Counted from the stretch's first letter, positions 9,631 through 21,410 are shown. The stretch is DNA of 22,903 nt from Larix sibirica (GCA_004151065.3 NWUY0300010959.1:24184-47086); one strand, 5' to 3'. The notes: a model not told the origin generated them from the sequence alone. A program made the numbers and translations.

Positions 9631-10712
9631 GTACAAAGCAATACATTCAGAGCCATATCGACAATCACTTTTGTGTTTTCATATTGTTGTCTTCTCTTCG
9701 ACTATCTTCCATCATTCTTATATGCCCTATGTCCTACCTTGGAGAATCACCATCACAGCGGATTGATTTAGTACTCTCTGGTTGGATGTATATCTCCACT
9801 CATGCTTTACATATGAGAATGCTCATACTTCATTCTAGGTGCACACATTCCATAACATTGCATCCTTCCCTCTTGATTGATCTCGGAGATGGTTTTGTGT
9901 TTCTTTGTTCTGGTTTATGTATGCCATTTATTTATCCTTGTGTTTGTGACTCGGTTTTCTTTAGACTTTAATATAGTTACTTTACATTTAATTCTACATT
10001 TTGAAACACTATAAACTCTGAACTTACGCTGTTATCATTCAACTCTCATTTATTTTACTGTTGCCTTTTAAGCTCACTTCCCTATTTTAGGATGCATAGC
10101 TACTAAAATGCTTACAGTTTCTTAAACGGTGGAAATCATTCAAATTACCCTTCATTTAGCATATCATCAACTATTATTGGAAAATAACAGTCACAAATCC
10201 CAATCAATAGAACATTCATATATATACGGATACCTATGCATTCATATAAACAAAAATGAGCATCCCAATCAATAGAACACCAGTCTCTGTAGTGGGGAAA
10301 ACCTCAAGATTTGAGGAAAAAAATCCACTGAAAGATAATAATTAGACACTTACAGTCATCTGATAACCTTTTCTTTCTCTGATAGCACGACTTAACAAGA
10401 CTTCTAAACTTCTACCTCATAACTTCTTTCTCCTTTTCTTAACTTACAACTTTATTTATACATGCTGACAGTTTACCTTGGTTGGTTTTTGAGGGGTTCC
10501 TCATGCCTGGACCTTGAAACATGTGATATTCTCTCATTTCCGTTGGGATTCAGTTTTTGGTGTGGACTTACATTTACAAGTACAACGTTTGAGGTTAAGG
10601 TGTTGCACATAAATCCTAGATGAATCTTTATATACCTGCTCATCCTTCTCTCTTTTAGACATGGCACTCACAACATCTTGACATGGCAACTTTTTGCAAT
10701 TTACAGTTTACT

Positions 10713-10988
10713 TTAGTTCTCTTGGCCCTTTATGACCTCATAAATTCTGACTTCCAGATAGCACGCTTCAGGAAATGAAACTGTATCAATGTTGACAAAT
10801 AAGCTAAAACTGAGATTTTTGGCAATGGGAATATGTGTAAGGTATCTCCAGGTTGAGCCTGAAAGCCATCTCTGCCAATAGTATTGAAAGTTGAGTATCC
10901 TAGCACCAAATGGATACTCTAGTCCTGGAATCTCTGGCCAGAATCTAATAATTTCACAGGCTAGCCAGGGTTTGTTGTTCTGTGACAC
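10713..10988 (-). other. Unrecognised 91-codon minus-strand reading frame (copy 2)
   Basis: This is an identical duplicate of the frame at 2336-2611 in the second 8.3-kb copy, with no amino-acid change. Confidence 0.35.
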
Positions 10989-10999
10989 AAACCCTGGCT
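10963..10999. repeat. 12-bp perfect inverted repeat, hairpin (copy 2)
   Basis: This is the same hairpin as at 2586-2622, unchanged. Confidence 0.9.
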
Positions 11000-11383
11000 T
11001 TAAAGCAATTCATTGCTAACGTGTGGAGCAAATGTGGATGCTATTGATGGTACTTTATGTTCTGGCTATTGGTATTTTATGATGTCTTCCGTGTATTTTA
11101 AAGAGACTTAACTATGACATCATACTATCCTTTCTGCCTAGTCCATAACCTCTTATGTTTTAATTTGTCTGTCAACGCATGTTATCCTTTCTACCTCCTC
11201 CATGTAAACATGAGAGAGAAGATTGCTATAATATTTACTGTCCCACCCTTTTTTTGGGCTTTTCAAACGCAAGCTTTTCATAGCACCTTCTGAGATGTGT
11301 TTGGCTGCAGTGTTTCTGACAAACTGTGCTGTGAGTTTAATTTATTTCTATTGTACAGATTTAAGTGTATTGCCCTTTTGCAG

Positions 11384-11936
11384 GTTGTCTGGAAGTGATC
11401 TGAGAAAAGTTGCACTTTATTGCATTCCAAGTGTTGAAAGCAAGGTTGTCCTTGCTGCAAAAAGATTACACTCTTTCTACAGTACAGAAGACGTTGTAAG
11501 TTTAGTTTTGTACTATAATTTTCTCTGAATTTCTGCCTCGTTTTGTATTTATAATATTATTGCTTGAATTACTATGTTTTGGTATTGTAACACATTATTT
11601 TTTTATTTACTTGAATGATTACTTTTTGTTTGTGCATTTGATTACACTGCTGTACTGTCACATTATATTTTCAGCATTGATTCTGATTCCGCATTTGAAT
11701 ATGCTTAGGCTTCCCTCCCTAGTAATGTGGAGGATACAGGCAAATTGGAGTTGGAAGATGTTGTCAGATTGCTCTGTGCACATGGTTTGAATGCTGAGAA
11801 AAGTGAGCTACCCATTCCAGATGACATTAAACAATCTGTTATTAATTTGCTGAAGGAACTTGTTGCGCTTGGTGCCAGCTCTGTGAATGAACTCTCTGAT
11901 AAGAGTAATGATACCCATGACAGAAACTTATCATGA
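11384..11936 (+). pseudogene. Two spliced 3'-terminal exons of an unidentified plant gene (copy 2)
   Basis: This is an identical duplicate of the pair at 3007-3559: exons 11384-11495 and 11709-11936, intron 11496-11708 with GTAAGT donor and TTAG acceptor. No nucleotide difference from copy 1 was seen in this stretch. Confidence 0.7.
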
Positions 11937-13178
11937 AGATCCCTTAAAATTGAAGGAATGGTTTATAGAATTCATGGAACAACAAGTTCAGTACACTAGC
12001 TCCTTTAACCATGGTTTTCAAATCCCATAATAAAGTTGTGTTGCAATAGTTAATTTGATAGAAGACTTTGTGACCATGATGAGAGGAATGTTACAATGCA
12101 AGTGAAAGATATCGAGAAGAAGACAATGGCTTTGTACAAGAAATGGTTGCATGGTAAAAATTGTGGATAAATATAGGCAAGAAGATGAAGCTCCGAAGAA
12201 AAAAAATCTAAAGTGTTTCGAATACCACATGGACTTTGTGGAAAAGCACAGTCTTGTGGTCTACATGGAGGAGTAACCGCCTTCTTCCTCACAGAAGAAT
12301 AAGCACCTTGTAGGGTCTAAGAATATTTTCACTTGTTGAGGGGTCCTTTTATTCAAGTTTTTCGTTCATATATTATGAATCAAGGAAAGTTATTAATTGT
12401 CTATTAATGGTTGTTCAGTATTCAATCCACATATTGTGCTTTGTTGACCAAATTATGCATTATACATGTATACATGGGATTCCTGTTTCACCTCTAAATT
12501 AACTAAGTTGAGATGAGCCAACCCTTTGTTCTCTCTATCATTGTTTTGTGAGTTAGCTGAAAAGTGTGGGCTCAAAACTTATCCATACAATTTTTGGTGT
12601 GAATTACCTTCATAGATTTGTGTAGATTGTCTTTTAGTTGTTTTCTCAAGATTTTCCTATATTTGTTCTGGTTGTGCATATTTGGAAGGTAAATGGGTAT
12701 GATATGCATCGTTGGCAATCGAGCCTAGCTATTACTGGATTTTGAGACTTTGCTAGTTGCCACCTGTGAAGGACATTCGCTATATGCAGGAACATCACAT
12801 GGAAACACACTTGGTGAAGCTTTAACATAGTGGTCACATTCAAAACTATATTCTAGAAACAATGGAACTATTCGGTCTAGGCCACCTTCATAAACATCCT
12901 TCACAACAACAGAAATGTAGATCCTATATTGGAGGATTAGAACCATCTCATGTCAAGGATGGACTCCTTCAGATCCCAAGAGGAACAATGGACATTCCAA
13001 GCTTGAATACATTTATTCACAACCAACAAATTAGTTACAAACCATAATAAACAAACGTTGAAACTTTTAAATATTCCAATCACACACAACAATGCTAAAC
13101 ACAACAAATACCATGTTCCATCAACAATTGAATATGAAAAATTGGACCTAGAGTCTTATTATGCCACCATGAATGAGT

Positions 13179-13617
13179 GATTATCCAAAACAGATGTGCT
13201 GCAGTGGCTTGGTTAATGTATCACTTAACTAAATTATTACCATCTTCTACAAAGAAGACCATAAACACCCAAAGATGCCAACATTTGTCCTTGTTGACTT
13301 TCAACAAATACATTGGTCCTCCACGGGATCCCAACAATCCAACATATCTTCCAATTGCACTTATACAAAGGGGGGGCATACACACGTTCCACTGAAAATG
13401 GCATGGGTATTAAAATACTTAAAGCATAAAGATGACATTGCCAAAAGTTACAATAGACATTGGTAATGTTGAATGTCAAGGTTTGACCTTCACTATAATA
13501 TGAACATTTTCATCGTTAAAGCACCTTCAGATCTCCCAACATTTTCCTTCGAAGGTACACAAGAATGAAGGAAAAATGCCCATGTAAAATGAAAGAAGCA
13601 ACAAGAGGCCTTACTCC
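13179..13617 (+). pseudogene. PIF1-type DNA helicase relic (copy 2)
   Basis: This duplicate of the relic at 4802-5240 has the same frameshifts and stops, so the helicase was already broken before the duplication or haplotype split. Confidence 0.8.
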
Positions 13618-14736
13618 ATGATAGACCTGTGGCAACATATCTCATTTAACAATTTCACACGCATTTGAATTACACTTGTAATGGAGCACTCGTCTCCATA
13701 TTGCCAATGTAACTACTTCATAAGCAACGAGTACTTTCACTATTAATTATTTACTAACTAATTCCATATCTTCAAGTTTGTTTCGCACTTCATCAATTTG
13801 GGTAGAGATTTCACATTGTCTAAGACACCTTCTTCATTGAAAATAGATACACAATTTTATTCATAAAAGGCCTTGCAATATACTTTGGAGGAGTTCCAAA
13901 TTCTTATTGAAATTCAAACAACATCCATGGGACATCAATTATTCATAAGGCTTTTCTTCCCCCGTATGCATTTATATTTGGCCATTACGAACCTCTAACA
14001 TGAAGTTTAATATTCTCATTACCTAACGTGTTATGTAGATGCAAAAATTTAGATGTCACCTTTCTCACATCTGATGTTTACACATTCACAAGTCAAACAT
14101 CATTTGGAAAGATCATCTTGGTGCACAAATAAGGAATTTCCTTATGAAAGCCATCCCGACCAAAAACCGCAACTTTAGCCACCAAAACTTTGAATTTTAG
14201 AGTAAAATTAGGTCTCTAATTGATGATAACTAACGAAATTATGATTTGTGAAACATAAATATGTGATTTTAACAATCCATAGGTTGTTGGATTCCGGAGA
14301 GATCACCAAAAATGGGTCGATTTGATTCATTTTCAATATAGATATATAACTCATGTTATTTTCATATTTGAAAAAAATTACGTACATAAAAAAGAAGATG
14401 CCATGTAATAGGTGTGAGCCATTTCCCTAACATATTTGGGAAGCTCTTATAGAAACATAACTATGTAAATGATAAAATTTGGGGATATCTTACAGAATCC
14501 ATACTTTAAATTTTATGGTATAGTAATAACTCTTTCAATACGTCTCCCTTAGGATAAGATATTTTGCTACACTTACATAATTATTTTAAATCTGCACCAT
14601 GTTCATTATCATTTTTTCCCTTTTCAGTTTCTCTCCATTTGTGTAAGGAATTCCTGGAGCAAAGGATGTTGGAACAACAAGCTAGGCATGGTAATCACAT
14701 CTCTAGATCTTCTAGAGGTAGTTAGTTAACAACCGA

Positions 14737-14811
14737 TAGTCAACTAGGAGAGTTGACTAAGTGGTTAAATGAGTGATTGGTCGAGCAATTAGACCAAATG
14801 AATCGACCAAT
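14737..14811. repeat. Two consecutive hairpin-forming inverted repeats (copy 2)
   Basis: This is an identical duplicate of the pair at 6360-6434. Confidence 0.85.
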
Positions 14812-15443
14812 TTGTAGAACAAGGTAGAATTCAATGAGCTTGTTTTGCACCATCACCAATCTAAATGGACCTCCTATTACTGTGCCATATCATATATGCC
14901 ATGTCCAGATTCTCTATAGTGTGCCATATCAGATATACTAGAGAGGAGGGATATTTTTCCTATGTAAAGGCCAAGTTGGGGTTTGTTTTATGTGAAGGTG
15001 CTGGTCTAGTGGGGCTCAAGGTCCTTGATTTGGTCATGGAAGGTCCTCTTGGTTTTCATTTCAAGGAGTATTGGCTTAGTGGCTTTGTTGACTGCTCCTT
15101 AATGTTTTGGAAGTCCCCCATGTTGGGCATTTATGCCCTGTGTTGGTGTCTGGTGCTTTTTGGGATGACACCATTAGAACACATGGCTTAGGGGCTCCCA
15201 ACCACACTTATGTTTATGCTTTGTAGAGTTGATTGCATGTGTAAGGGTTGTCATACACATCTTAGCACACCTTATTTTTTCCCTCTTGGACCTATTTTTC
15301 TCATGTATTCACCCTTTCACCCTCCTATTGGCTCAAGCATGCCAAATTGATGATGGCATCATCCTTTTTAAGTCACTTTAAGTTATTTTAAGACATTTTA
15401 GGTAGGTCGGCCTAAAAAGGAGGTTAAGTTAGCCTAAAAGGCA

Positions 15444-15451
15444 TATAAATA
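15444..15451 (+). promoter_or_regulatory. TATA box of the 5' LTR (copy 2)
   Basis: TATAAATA is followed by AATAAA at 15492-15497, as in copy 1. Here it lies on the same strand as, and 1.5 kb upstream of, the primer-binding site. That fits it being the promoter that once drove the retrotransposon. Confidence 0.6.
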
Positions 15452-16710
15452 AGGCTAGCCTCCTCATTTGTAACTCATGATCATGGGATTAAATAAAATC
15501 ATTTCTCTTTTTGTACTTGTCTACCTTGGTTAAGTGGTGCTCACCTCTCTTCTTGGCATCTCGAAGGCTTAATGCAGTGATTTTTTGGTTGTTGAAGGCT
15601 CTTACTAAATCTTGCAAGGCTTGTCTAAGGAAAGGATTCTTGAGAGGGTTACTCTCTTCTCCTTTTTCTTCTTTTGTGGGAAGATCTTTGGTTCTCTTGT
15701 CTTGCACTATTGGAGACATCCAAGGTAAGAGCTAATTAGGGTTTTTTAATGCAAAATAGCATGGTCTTGTTAAGTAGACATCCCTCTAGGAGGGTCTCTT
15801 TTATTGGGTCTTTGGTACCTCTCTTTTCCCTACTTAGGTCAAAACCAACTCAATCTATGGTTTCTTGGTTTTGCCCTAATTCATACAAACTCGGATTGCC
15901 AATTCTTGAGAGGAACGCCAAGCACAATTTCACGGTGGCCTGGAGGAACGAGACTTAGGTCTTATTATCTTATCTTCACTGAAAATATCTTTTATTCAAA
16001 TTCCTGTATTATATATTACAAAAAATACATTTTTTTGTTTGTTTGTGGAAAACCCTAAAATCTCATTTTTGCAAAAATAATTATTTTGTGTCGTAGTTAT
16101 TTAATTGTTATTTTTTGAAGTTGTTAACTGCAACTATAAATTTCAGAACTTGAATGACTATTGTAAAAATCCTAAAAAGTTGAGAAAATCTTCCAAAATG
16201 TCAAATTTTGACCCTAATAGTGCCCTAAAAGAAGTTACATCATCCTAGGGTTAGGTGATGTTATCCCTACGGGTTTGTTTCAGATTTGGATGAAGTGTTA
16301 TTGCAGGTCCATTTCAAGAGAAAGGTAAAACCCTAGGAGTTTGAGGAAGAGTTGGTAAAATCCTAGGCCATCCAGGAAGACCTTATGAGAATTTGAGGCT
16401 AAGAATATTTTTTGTTCACCTTGAATGCAGTAAATTGCAAGATTGAAGTACAAATCAGATATGGAACAGATCTTTCATCTGCCAAAAGAGGGGTGCCCTA
16501 AGAAGGGTTGATGCACCCTCTCTAGTCAGTTCTCATGAGGTAAGATTTACGTGATTCCAAAGGTTGGTTTAGGAGATATCTCGTGTTTTAGCTTGTTGGT
16601 TTTTACTACAGAAAATAACATAGTGTTTTCATATATTCATCGTTGCTCCTCATATTCCAAGTCAAAGGGGTTATACTACATATCTTTCGTTGACTCCATT
16701 AGGCACTGGT

Positions 16711-16711
16711 N
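16711..16711. other. Single undetermined base (N) at the right end of copy 2
   Basis: This is the second of two Ns and is preceded by the same bases as the one at 8336. It falls inside what I read as the 5' LTR of the retrotransposon, so the LTR is either interrupted by an unsequenced gap or joined artificially here. Confidence 0.9.
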
Positions 16712-16962
16712 AAGTGTTTTCTATTGTGCTTCTTACACGTCTATCATTTACCTCATTTTAGGGAGCCCCTTGTGGCCCATGAGCAAGGCCTAAAGACGAA
16801 GGGGGTTACATTGAGGTGACACTGGGTGTACCTCCTTGAAGAGTTGCCAATCATAGCATTGAGTCCACTGGGTCCACATATATCGTTTGGGTCTGCCTAT
16901 CACATATGGGTCCACTTATCTTCGATCGTGGAATAGTGCTAGTTTTTTGAGGTAACATTTTT

Positions 16963-16981
16963 TGGCGTTGTTGTCGAGGAT
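16963..16981 (+). other. Primer-binding site, degraded tRNA-Asp match
   Basis: TGGCGTTGTTGTCGAGGAT begins six bases after the LTR end. It matches the complement of the 3' end of plant tRNA-Asp (TGGCGCCGTTGCCGGGGA) except at four sites, all transitions (three C to T, one G to A). A tRNA-Asp primer is known for Athila-like plant Ty3/gypsy elements. The tRNA end is recalled, not searched. Confidence 0.75.
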
Positions 16982-17286
16982 GTCTTGAAGTTACTGGGTC
17001 AAAGCCTTATCTCTTTGGCAATAACGAAAGTTTTCAAAGTGGGTTTTTATATTGTACTTGATAAGATCATTGTTAAATGACTATCTTTGCAGGTCTTATC
17101 TGGCGATTCCAGTCAAAATCAAAGAAGGTACTCAAAAAGGACAAACCCTCAAGGTGATGTTATCTCAGACCTTGACCCTGAGCTTGTTTATCGAAGAAGG
17201 CATCACCATTAGGTAAGGGGGGTAATTACCGTTTGTCTTCTGAAGTTTTATTTGATATCCGTTGTCTTTTCAATACTATCAATCCA
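16982..17286 (+). other. Untranslated leader between primer-binding site and gag
   Basis: This is 305 bp with no long open frame. In such elements the segment is the 5' leader of the genomic RNA, carrying packaging and dimerisation signals; none can be pinpointed here. Confidence 0.6.
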
Positions 17287-18520
17287 ATGGCTACTTTCTT
17301 AGATGATCTAGATGGACCTTTTGATTTCAATAATATGCCTTGGATATGTGAATGATCTTCCAAAGCTTAGTAAGTTGCCTACTTTTGATGGAACACGTGC
17401 TATTAGTGTTGATGATCACTGGAATGAAGTTACAAAATACGTGAAAAGAATGTGTGGCAGTCGGGGGACCGATATCTTTTGTAGGGGCTTTGCTCTTTCC
17501 TTAGACGGTGAAGCTGAGAAGTGGTTTAAGAGTTTTCCAAATCATGGTATTGGCACTCTCAAGAAGTTACAAGAACTCTTTTATGACAAATGCGTTGAAA
17601 AGAAAGATCCTTTGTTCTTATTGAATGACCTTTTGAGCACAAGGAGGAATGAGAATGAAACCATCGATAAATTCCATAGCAGGTTCAATGAAAAGGTGCG
17701 CAAAATTCTTGACACTCATAAGCCGAATGATGTCGTCACGTTGACATATTGTTTCAACACTTTTCAAGGAGAGTTTCTCTTTCATTTGAATATGGAAAAT
17801 CTTCAGGATCTGGAAGCCGCTAAGAAGAAGGCCCGGGATCTAGATATGAATTGGAAAGCATCAAGAAAACTTGATATATTGCATGCCTAGAGAGGCAGAG
17901 CAGAGCAAAAATCCAAGACAAGTTCAACAATAGTCACTGAAGCTCATGATGACGCTATTAGCATGGTACTCAAAGAAATAAAGAAGTTGAGAATTGACTT
18001 TACTCAACAGAATAACGCTTTGTAGAACATAATGGTTCAAGTTGAAAGAAACCAACGATAGAACATGTTTCCTCCAAGGAACTTGAACAATGGTCCTCCT
18101 AACAATGGAAGAATTGTTACATCACTAGAACTGACTAATATGGTTGTTGGTTTTCCTCACTATTGTCGAGCATGTCAAGATTTCCATGGTGAAGACACTT
18201 ATATATACTTTTAGGAGGTGAGGAAGGATCTAAATCAGAATTTCGATGACCATCCTGAGGTATGTAACAATTTATTTGAAGGTCGAGGAAAATTCCATCT
18301 ATCCAATGACAACATGAAGGAAGTCAAAGAGAGATTTGTTAAAGTCGATAAACTTTTCGAGGTTTTCAGAGAAATGCCTTCTTGTGAATAAATTAAGAAG
18401 ATGTACCAAAACATATTCAAAGGTGCTACCTACTAGAAGAGAAATAACGTTTTTCCTTGAGCAAGTCAGCCACCAGTTGCTGAAGTATATAAGGACAAGC
18501 CTCTCGTCCAATCTCAAGTA
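17287..18520 (+). pseudogene. gag: Retrotransposon gag, broken
   Basis: The likely start is ATG 17287 (MATFLDDLDG...). That frame stops at 17353 after a frameshift near 17340, and the main frame carries on from YVNDLPKLSKLPTFDGT. Residues to 17887 match the capsid-type Retrotrans_gag domain: W-rich blocks (EAEKWFKSFP), a KKLQELFYDK helix and a DKFHSRFNEKV helix. In-frame stops at 17888, 18023, 18059, 18212, 18389 and 18434 all read as CAG or CAA turned into TAG or TAA. A zinc-knuckle remnant lies at 18164-18202 (C-x2-C-x3-H-x4-Y), with the last ligand apparently changed from Cys to Tyr. The product would have formed the virus-like particle. Confidence 0.85.
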
Positions 18521-18734
18521 AATACAGGTAAGTCGTCCATTGGTTTTGATATTGACAAACCCCTAAATTTTGATGTTTCAAGTAGAGTGAATGCTTTGAA
18601 GGTTGCCATCTTTTTGGTCGAATTGGTAAGGGTTTCGTCAATGAAAAATCAGATAATTAAATCATTGGGGTTAGAACAAAAATGTTGGATACTTATCCCA
18701 TCAAACTGAAGACCAACCTATTATCCTCTAGAAT

Positions 18735-19180
18735 ATGAATTTGATGGAAAACACGAATCCGATGAATCAACCATTCTTTGTATCATTGCTAATTGGTAAT
18801 ATGATCTTGCACAACTGCATGTTGGATTTTGGTGCCTTGACAACCGTGATGCCCATTCCCATAATGTATAAGCTGGGGTTGAAAGTCTCAAGACCATATC
18901 GAAACATTTGCGCTATGGACTCCAGAGAAGTTAAAGTATGTGGCTTGGTCAAAGACGTTCGAGTTTGTCTCACGTCACATCCCACTATAGAGTTATTGAT
19001 GGACATCGTTGTCATCAACATGCCAAAAGCATGGGGTATGTTGTTATCAAGAAAGTGGGTCATTGACTTAGGTGGCAACATATAGATGGACTTGACATAT
19101 GCCACCATTCCAACATTGAAGGGACATTTGTAGTGTTGCACAGGGAACCAATGAGTAGATACCATGTAGAAGACCAAGAA
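18735..19180 (+). pseudogene. pol: Retropepsin-like aspartic protease, inactive
   Basis: The frame 18735-19085 has the protease layout: an FFVSLLIGN strand, then LDFGALTTVMP at the active site, later a hydrophobic DIVVINMP strand and a WGMLLSRKWVIDLGG end. The catalytic triplet, normally Asp-Ser/Thr-Gly, reads Asp-Phe-Gly (18825-18833), and the fourth residue of the usual GAST run is Leu. Both changes are what a single C to T would give. A stop at 19083 and a frameshift near 19110 precede the linker HREPMSRYHVEDQ that leads to the RNase H. The enzyme would have cleaved Gag-Pol. Confidence 0.8.
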
Positions 19181-19261
19181 GATCGAGAGAACAGGATAAT
19201 TTGTTGCCAAAATGACGTGGGATGCTATACCATTTTTGCTAATGATGTTTTTCATGAAGAG

Positions 19262-19700
19262 GATATTGACAAGTTCTGGACGATCAATTTTGACGGGGCC
19301 AAATCCTGATTAGGTATGGGTGCAGGTATTATATTAACTTCCCTATCTAGTGAACCTTCTCATATTTCTTTTCCTTTAGAATTTGATTGTACTAACAATG
19401 TGGTTGAGTACAGTGCCATATTGCATAGGCTTGAGTTATCTAAAGATTGTGGCGTTAAATTATTGAAGATTATTGGAGACTCTGACCTTATTATGATGCA
19501 AGTGAAAGAAAAATTTGCCTATAAGAATGAAAGGTTGAAAAGATAAAGGCATGCAGTTCATCTAACCTTGGAAGACTTCATTTCTATATCTTTGGAAGTA
19601 GTTTCTCAAGATCATAATCAACAGGCATATGCATAAGTAGTTTATGCTTCCAACTTATCTCCATGCGAAGGCCTTGCAAAAGAAGGAAAGATGGAAATAG
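19262..19700 (+). pseudogene. pol: RNase H domain located before reverse transcriptase
   Basis: The frame starting near 19262 reads WTINFDGAKS, GMGAGIIL, CTNNVVEYSAI, KIIGDSDLIMMQV and DHNQQAYA. This is the RNase H fold with catalytic Asp (19292-19294), Glu (19406-19408) and Asp (19478-19480), spaced 38 and 24 residues as in RNase HI. The TNN-EY and GDS signatures match the additional, archaeal-like RNase H of plant Tat-type elements. The fourth Asp position reads Tyr (19628-19630). Stops at 19307 (TGA), 19544 and 19634 inactivate it. A second, ordinary RNase H follows the reverse transcriptase, so this one is extra. About 280 bp of weak linker sequence follows. Confidence 0.8.
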
Positions 19701-19985
19701 TGTAGGGCTCCTGTGCCTGATAACATGGGAAATTGGTAGGTATTTGACAACGACAAATAGATACAAAGATTTAGGAACAATATTGCAGAGTTTTCAAATT
19801 ATAAGGTTGATTGGAATAAGGAAGGTTCTCTAGATAAAGACAAGGAAAACCCTGTTCCACCTGAAAGAATTCAACTGGAAAATCTCTTTGACATAAATGA
19901 TAAATATAAAGAGAAGAAAGATGGAGTGCCTCAACCCGAAGAATATGAAGAAGTAAATGTTGGGTCTCCTTAAAACCTAAGGCTC

Positions 19986-20996
19986 ATGAAAATGGAAAAA
20001 AGACTCACTCCGTGGGAAAAGAAGGAATTTGAAAATTTGATCAGTGAATTCAAAGATGTTTTTGCATGGTCTTATGATGATTTGAAGACTTATAGTAAGG
20101 ACATCATTGAGCATGCCATAGCATTAAAGAAGGATGCTCGGCCATACAGACAAAAGCTAAGGCAAATAAATCTGAATTTGGCCCCACTGGTCCAAACAGA
20201 ATTGCAAAAAATGGTAGAGGCCAAGATCATTGCGTCGATCAGGTATTCAAAATGGCTCTCAAATCCAGTGGTTACTAGAAAGAAAATATGTGAAATTCGG
20301 ATTTGTGTGGATTATAGAAATTTGAACGAAGTATCCGAGAAGGATAACTATCTGCTACCTAATATGGAACATCTTCTACAAAGAATCATAGGTTCCCAAA
20401 AGTTATCATTCTTAAACGGATTCTCTTGATTCAATTAGGTTGCAGTGAAAGAAGAAGACATAGCCAAGACGACATTCACTGCCCCGTGGGGGACGCATGA
20501 ACATTTGAGGATTCCTTTTGGTCTGATGAATGCAACAAATACCTTCTAGAGAGTTATGGATTATGCTTTCAGAGACATTATGCATAAAATCTTGGAAATA
20601 CATGAAGACGACCTCATAGTGTATTCCAAGAAAAGAGAGGATCACCTCCATGATCTCTGACATGTATTTGAGCGTTGACGTAAGTATGGTATATCTCTGA
20701 ACCCTAAGAAGTCAATTTTTGGAGTTTTAAAAGGTAAATTACTTGGTCATATTGTTTGCAAAGATGGAGTAAAGGTAGATCCTAAAAGAGTCGAAGATAT
20801 TAAAGAAATTACTTTACCAACAAATTTGAAAGGTTTGCAATCATTTTTTGGAAAGATTAACTTTATTCACAGATTCATTCCAAACTTCATTGAGATTACT
20901 AAACCTTTGAACAAGTTGCTTAAGAAAGATGCAGTTTTCAAATGGGAAAATGATGCAAAGGATGCTTTCGAGGACATCAAATATGCTATTGTGTAA
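19986..20996 (+). pseudogene. pol: Ty3/gypsy reverse transcriptase, inactive
   Basis: One frame runs from 19986 through the RNase H to 21269, broken only by stops. Blocks in order are DVFAWSYDDLKTY (linker), RPYRQKLRQIN, a WLSNPVVTRKK fingers motif, RICVDYRNLNE, KLSFLNGFS (motif A), TAPWGTHEHLRIPFGLMNA (motif B), EDDLIVYS (motif C), then SLNPKKSIFGV and KLLGHIV. The motif A catalytic Asp is Asn (20415-20417), a G to A change. The motif C Asp pair is intact (20607-20612), although preceded by an unusual His-Glu. Stops lie at 20427, 20436, 20547, 20658, 20676 and 20994. It would have copied the RNA genome into DNA. Confidence 0.93.
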
Positions 20997-21410
20997 GCGC
21001 TGGTATTGGTAAGTCCTAATTATTCCAAGCCATTTCAAATATTTTCTTTTGCTTCTACTGACACCATTGCAAAAGTTCTTCTTCAAAAGAATGATCAAAA
21101 TGGAGAACAGTCGATAGCCTTTATGAGCAAAGGCTTGAGAGATGCAAAATTGAAGTATCATATCATGAAAAAACAAACCTATGCTCTGGTGATATCATTG
21201 ATGCATTTTAGGGTGTACATTAATTATTCAAAGGTTATCGCTTATGTGCCTCATCCAACAATAAAATAAATTCTAAGGCAACAAGATAATCTTGGTACCA
21301 AGGGAAAATGGATCACCAAGATCCAAAGTATGACTTGGAAATAAAGCTTGCCAAGTTGGTAAAAGAACAAGGTTTAGCTTAGTTGATGGCATAAGGAAAT
21401 GTAGTTTCTC
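20997..21410 (+). pseudogene. pol: RNase H following reverse transcriptase (standard position)
   Basis: In the same frame as the reverse transcriptase it shows FSFASTDTIAKVLLQK, EQSIAFMSKGLRDAKLKY and MKKQTYALVISLMHFRVYI, the usual gypsy RNase H that follows the connection domain. The first acidic position is in the STD context. A stop at 21267 interrupts before the C-terminal part (RRQ/WITKIQ, then a LAKLVKEQGLA-like tail in another frame near 21350-21380). It would have degraded the RNA strand of the hybrid. Confidence 0.8.

Larger units (their letters stand above)
8407..16710. repeat. 8.3-kb near-identical repeat unit, copy 2
   Basis: This is the second copy of the unit at 30-8335. Its left junction follows a 71-bp GC-rich palindromic stretch, and its right edge is again the base before a single N (16711). 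Unlike copy 1, it leads directly into the 3' part of an LTR and the body of a Ty3/gypsy element. It lacks two bases present near 7689 in copy 1, so positions after about 16066 are offset by 8375 instead of 8377. Confidence 0.97.
15121..16957 (+). mobile_element. Putative 5' LTR of the Ty3/gypsy element
   Basis: The right end is well supported: it closes with ...GGTAACA at 16957, six bases before a primer-binding site. The interior has a TATA box and AATAAA signal. The left end is a guess at the TGTTGGGC at 15121, giving about 1.84 kb, a length normal for Tat/Athila-type plant elements. The N at 16711 interrupts it. The 3' LTR needed for proof is beyond the window. Confidence 0.5.

Noticed and set aside
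30-16710. The two 8.3-kb copies as the paired LTRs of one retrotransposon
   Set aside because: They are separated by only 72 bases, contain LINE, exon and helicase relics, and copy 1 is not followed by a primer-binding site.
18767-19255. 162-codon open frame on the minus strand
   Set aside because: It lies antisense to the protease and the following linker, whose plus-strand motifs are clear; it is a shadow frame.
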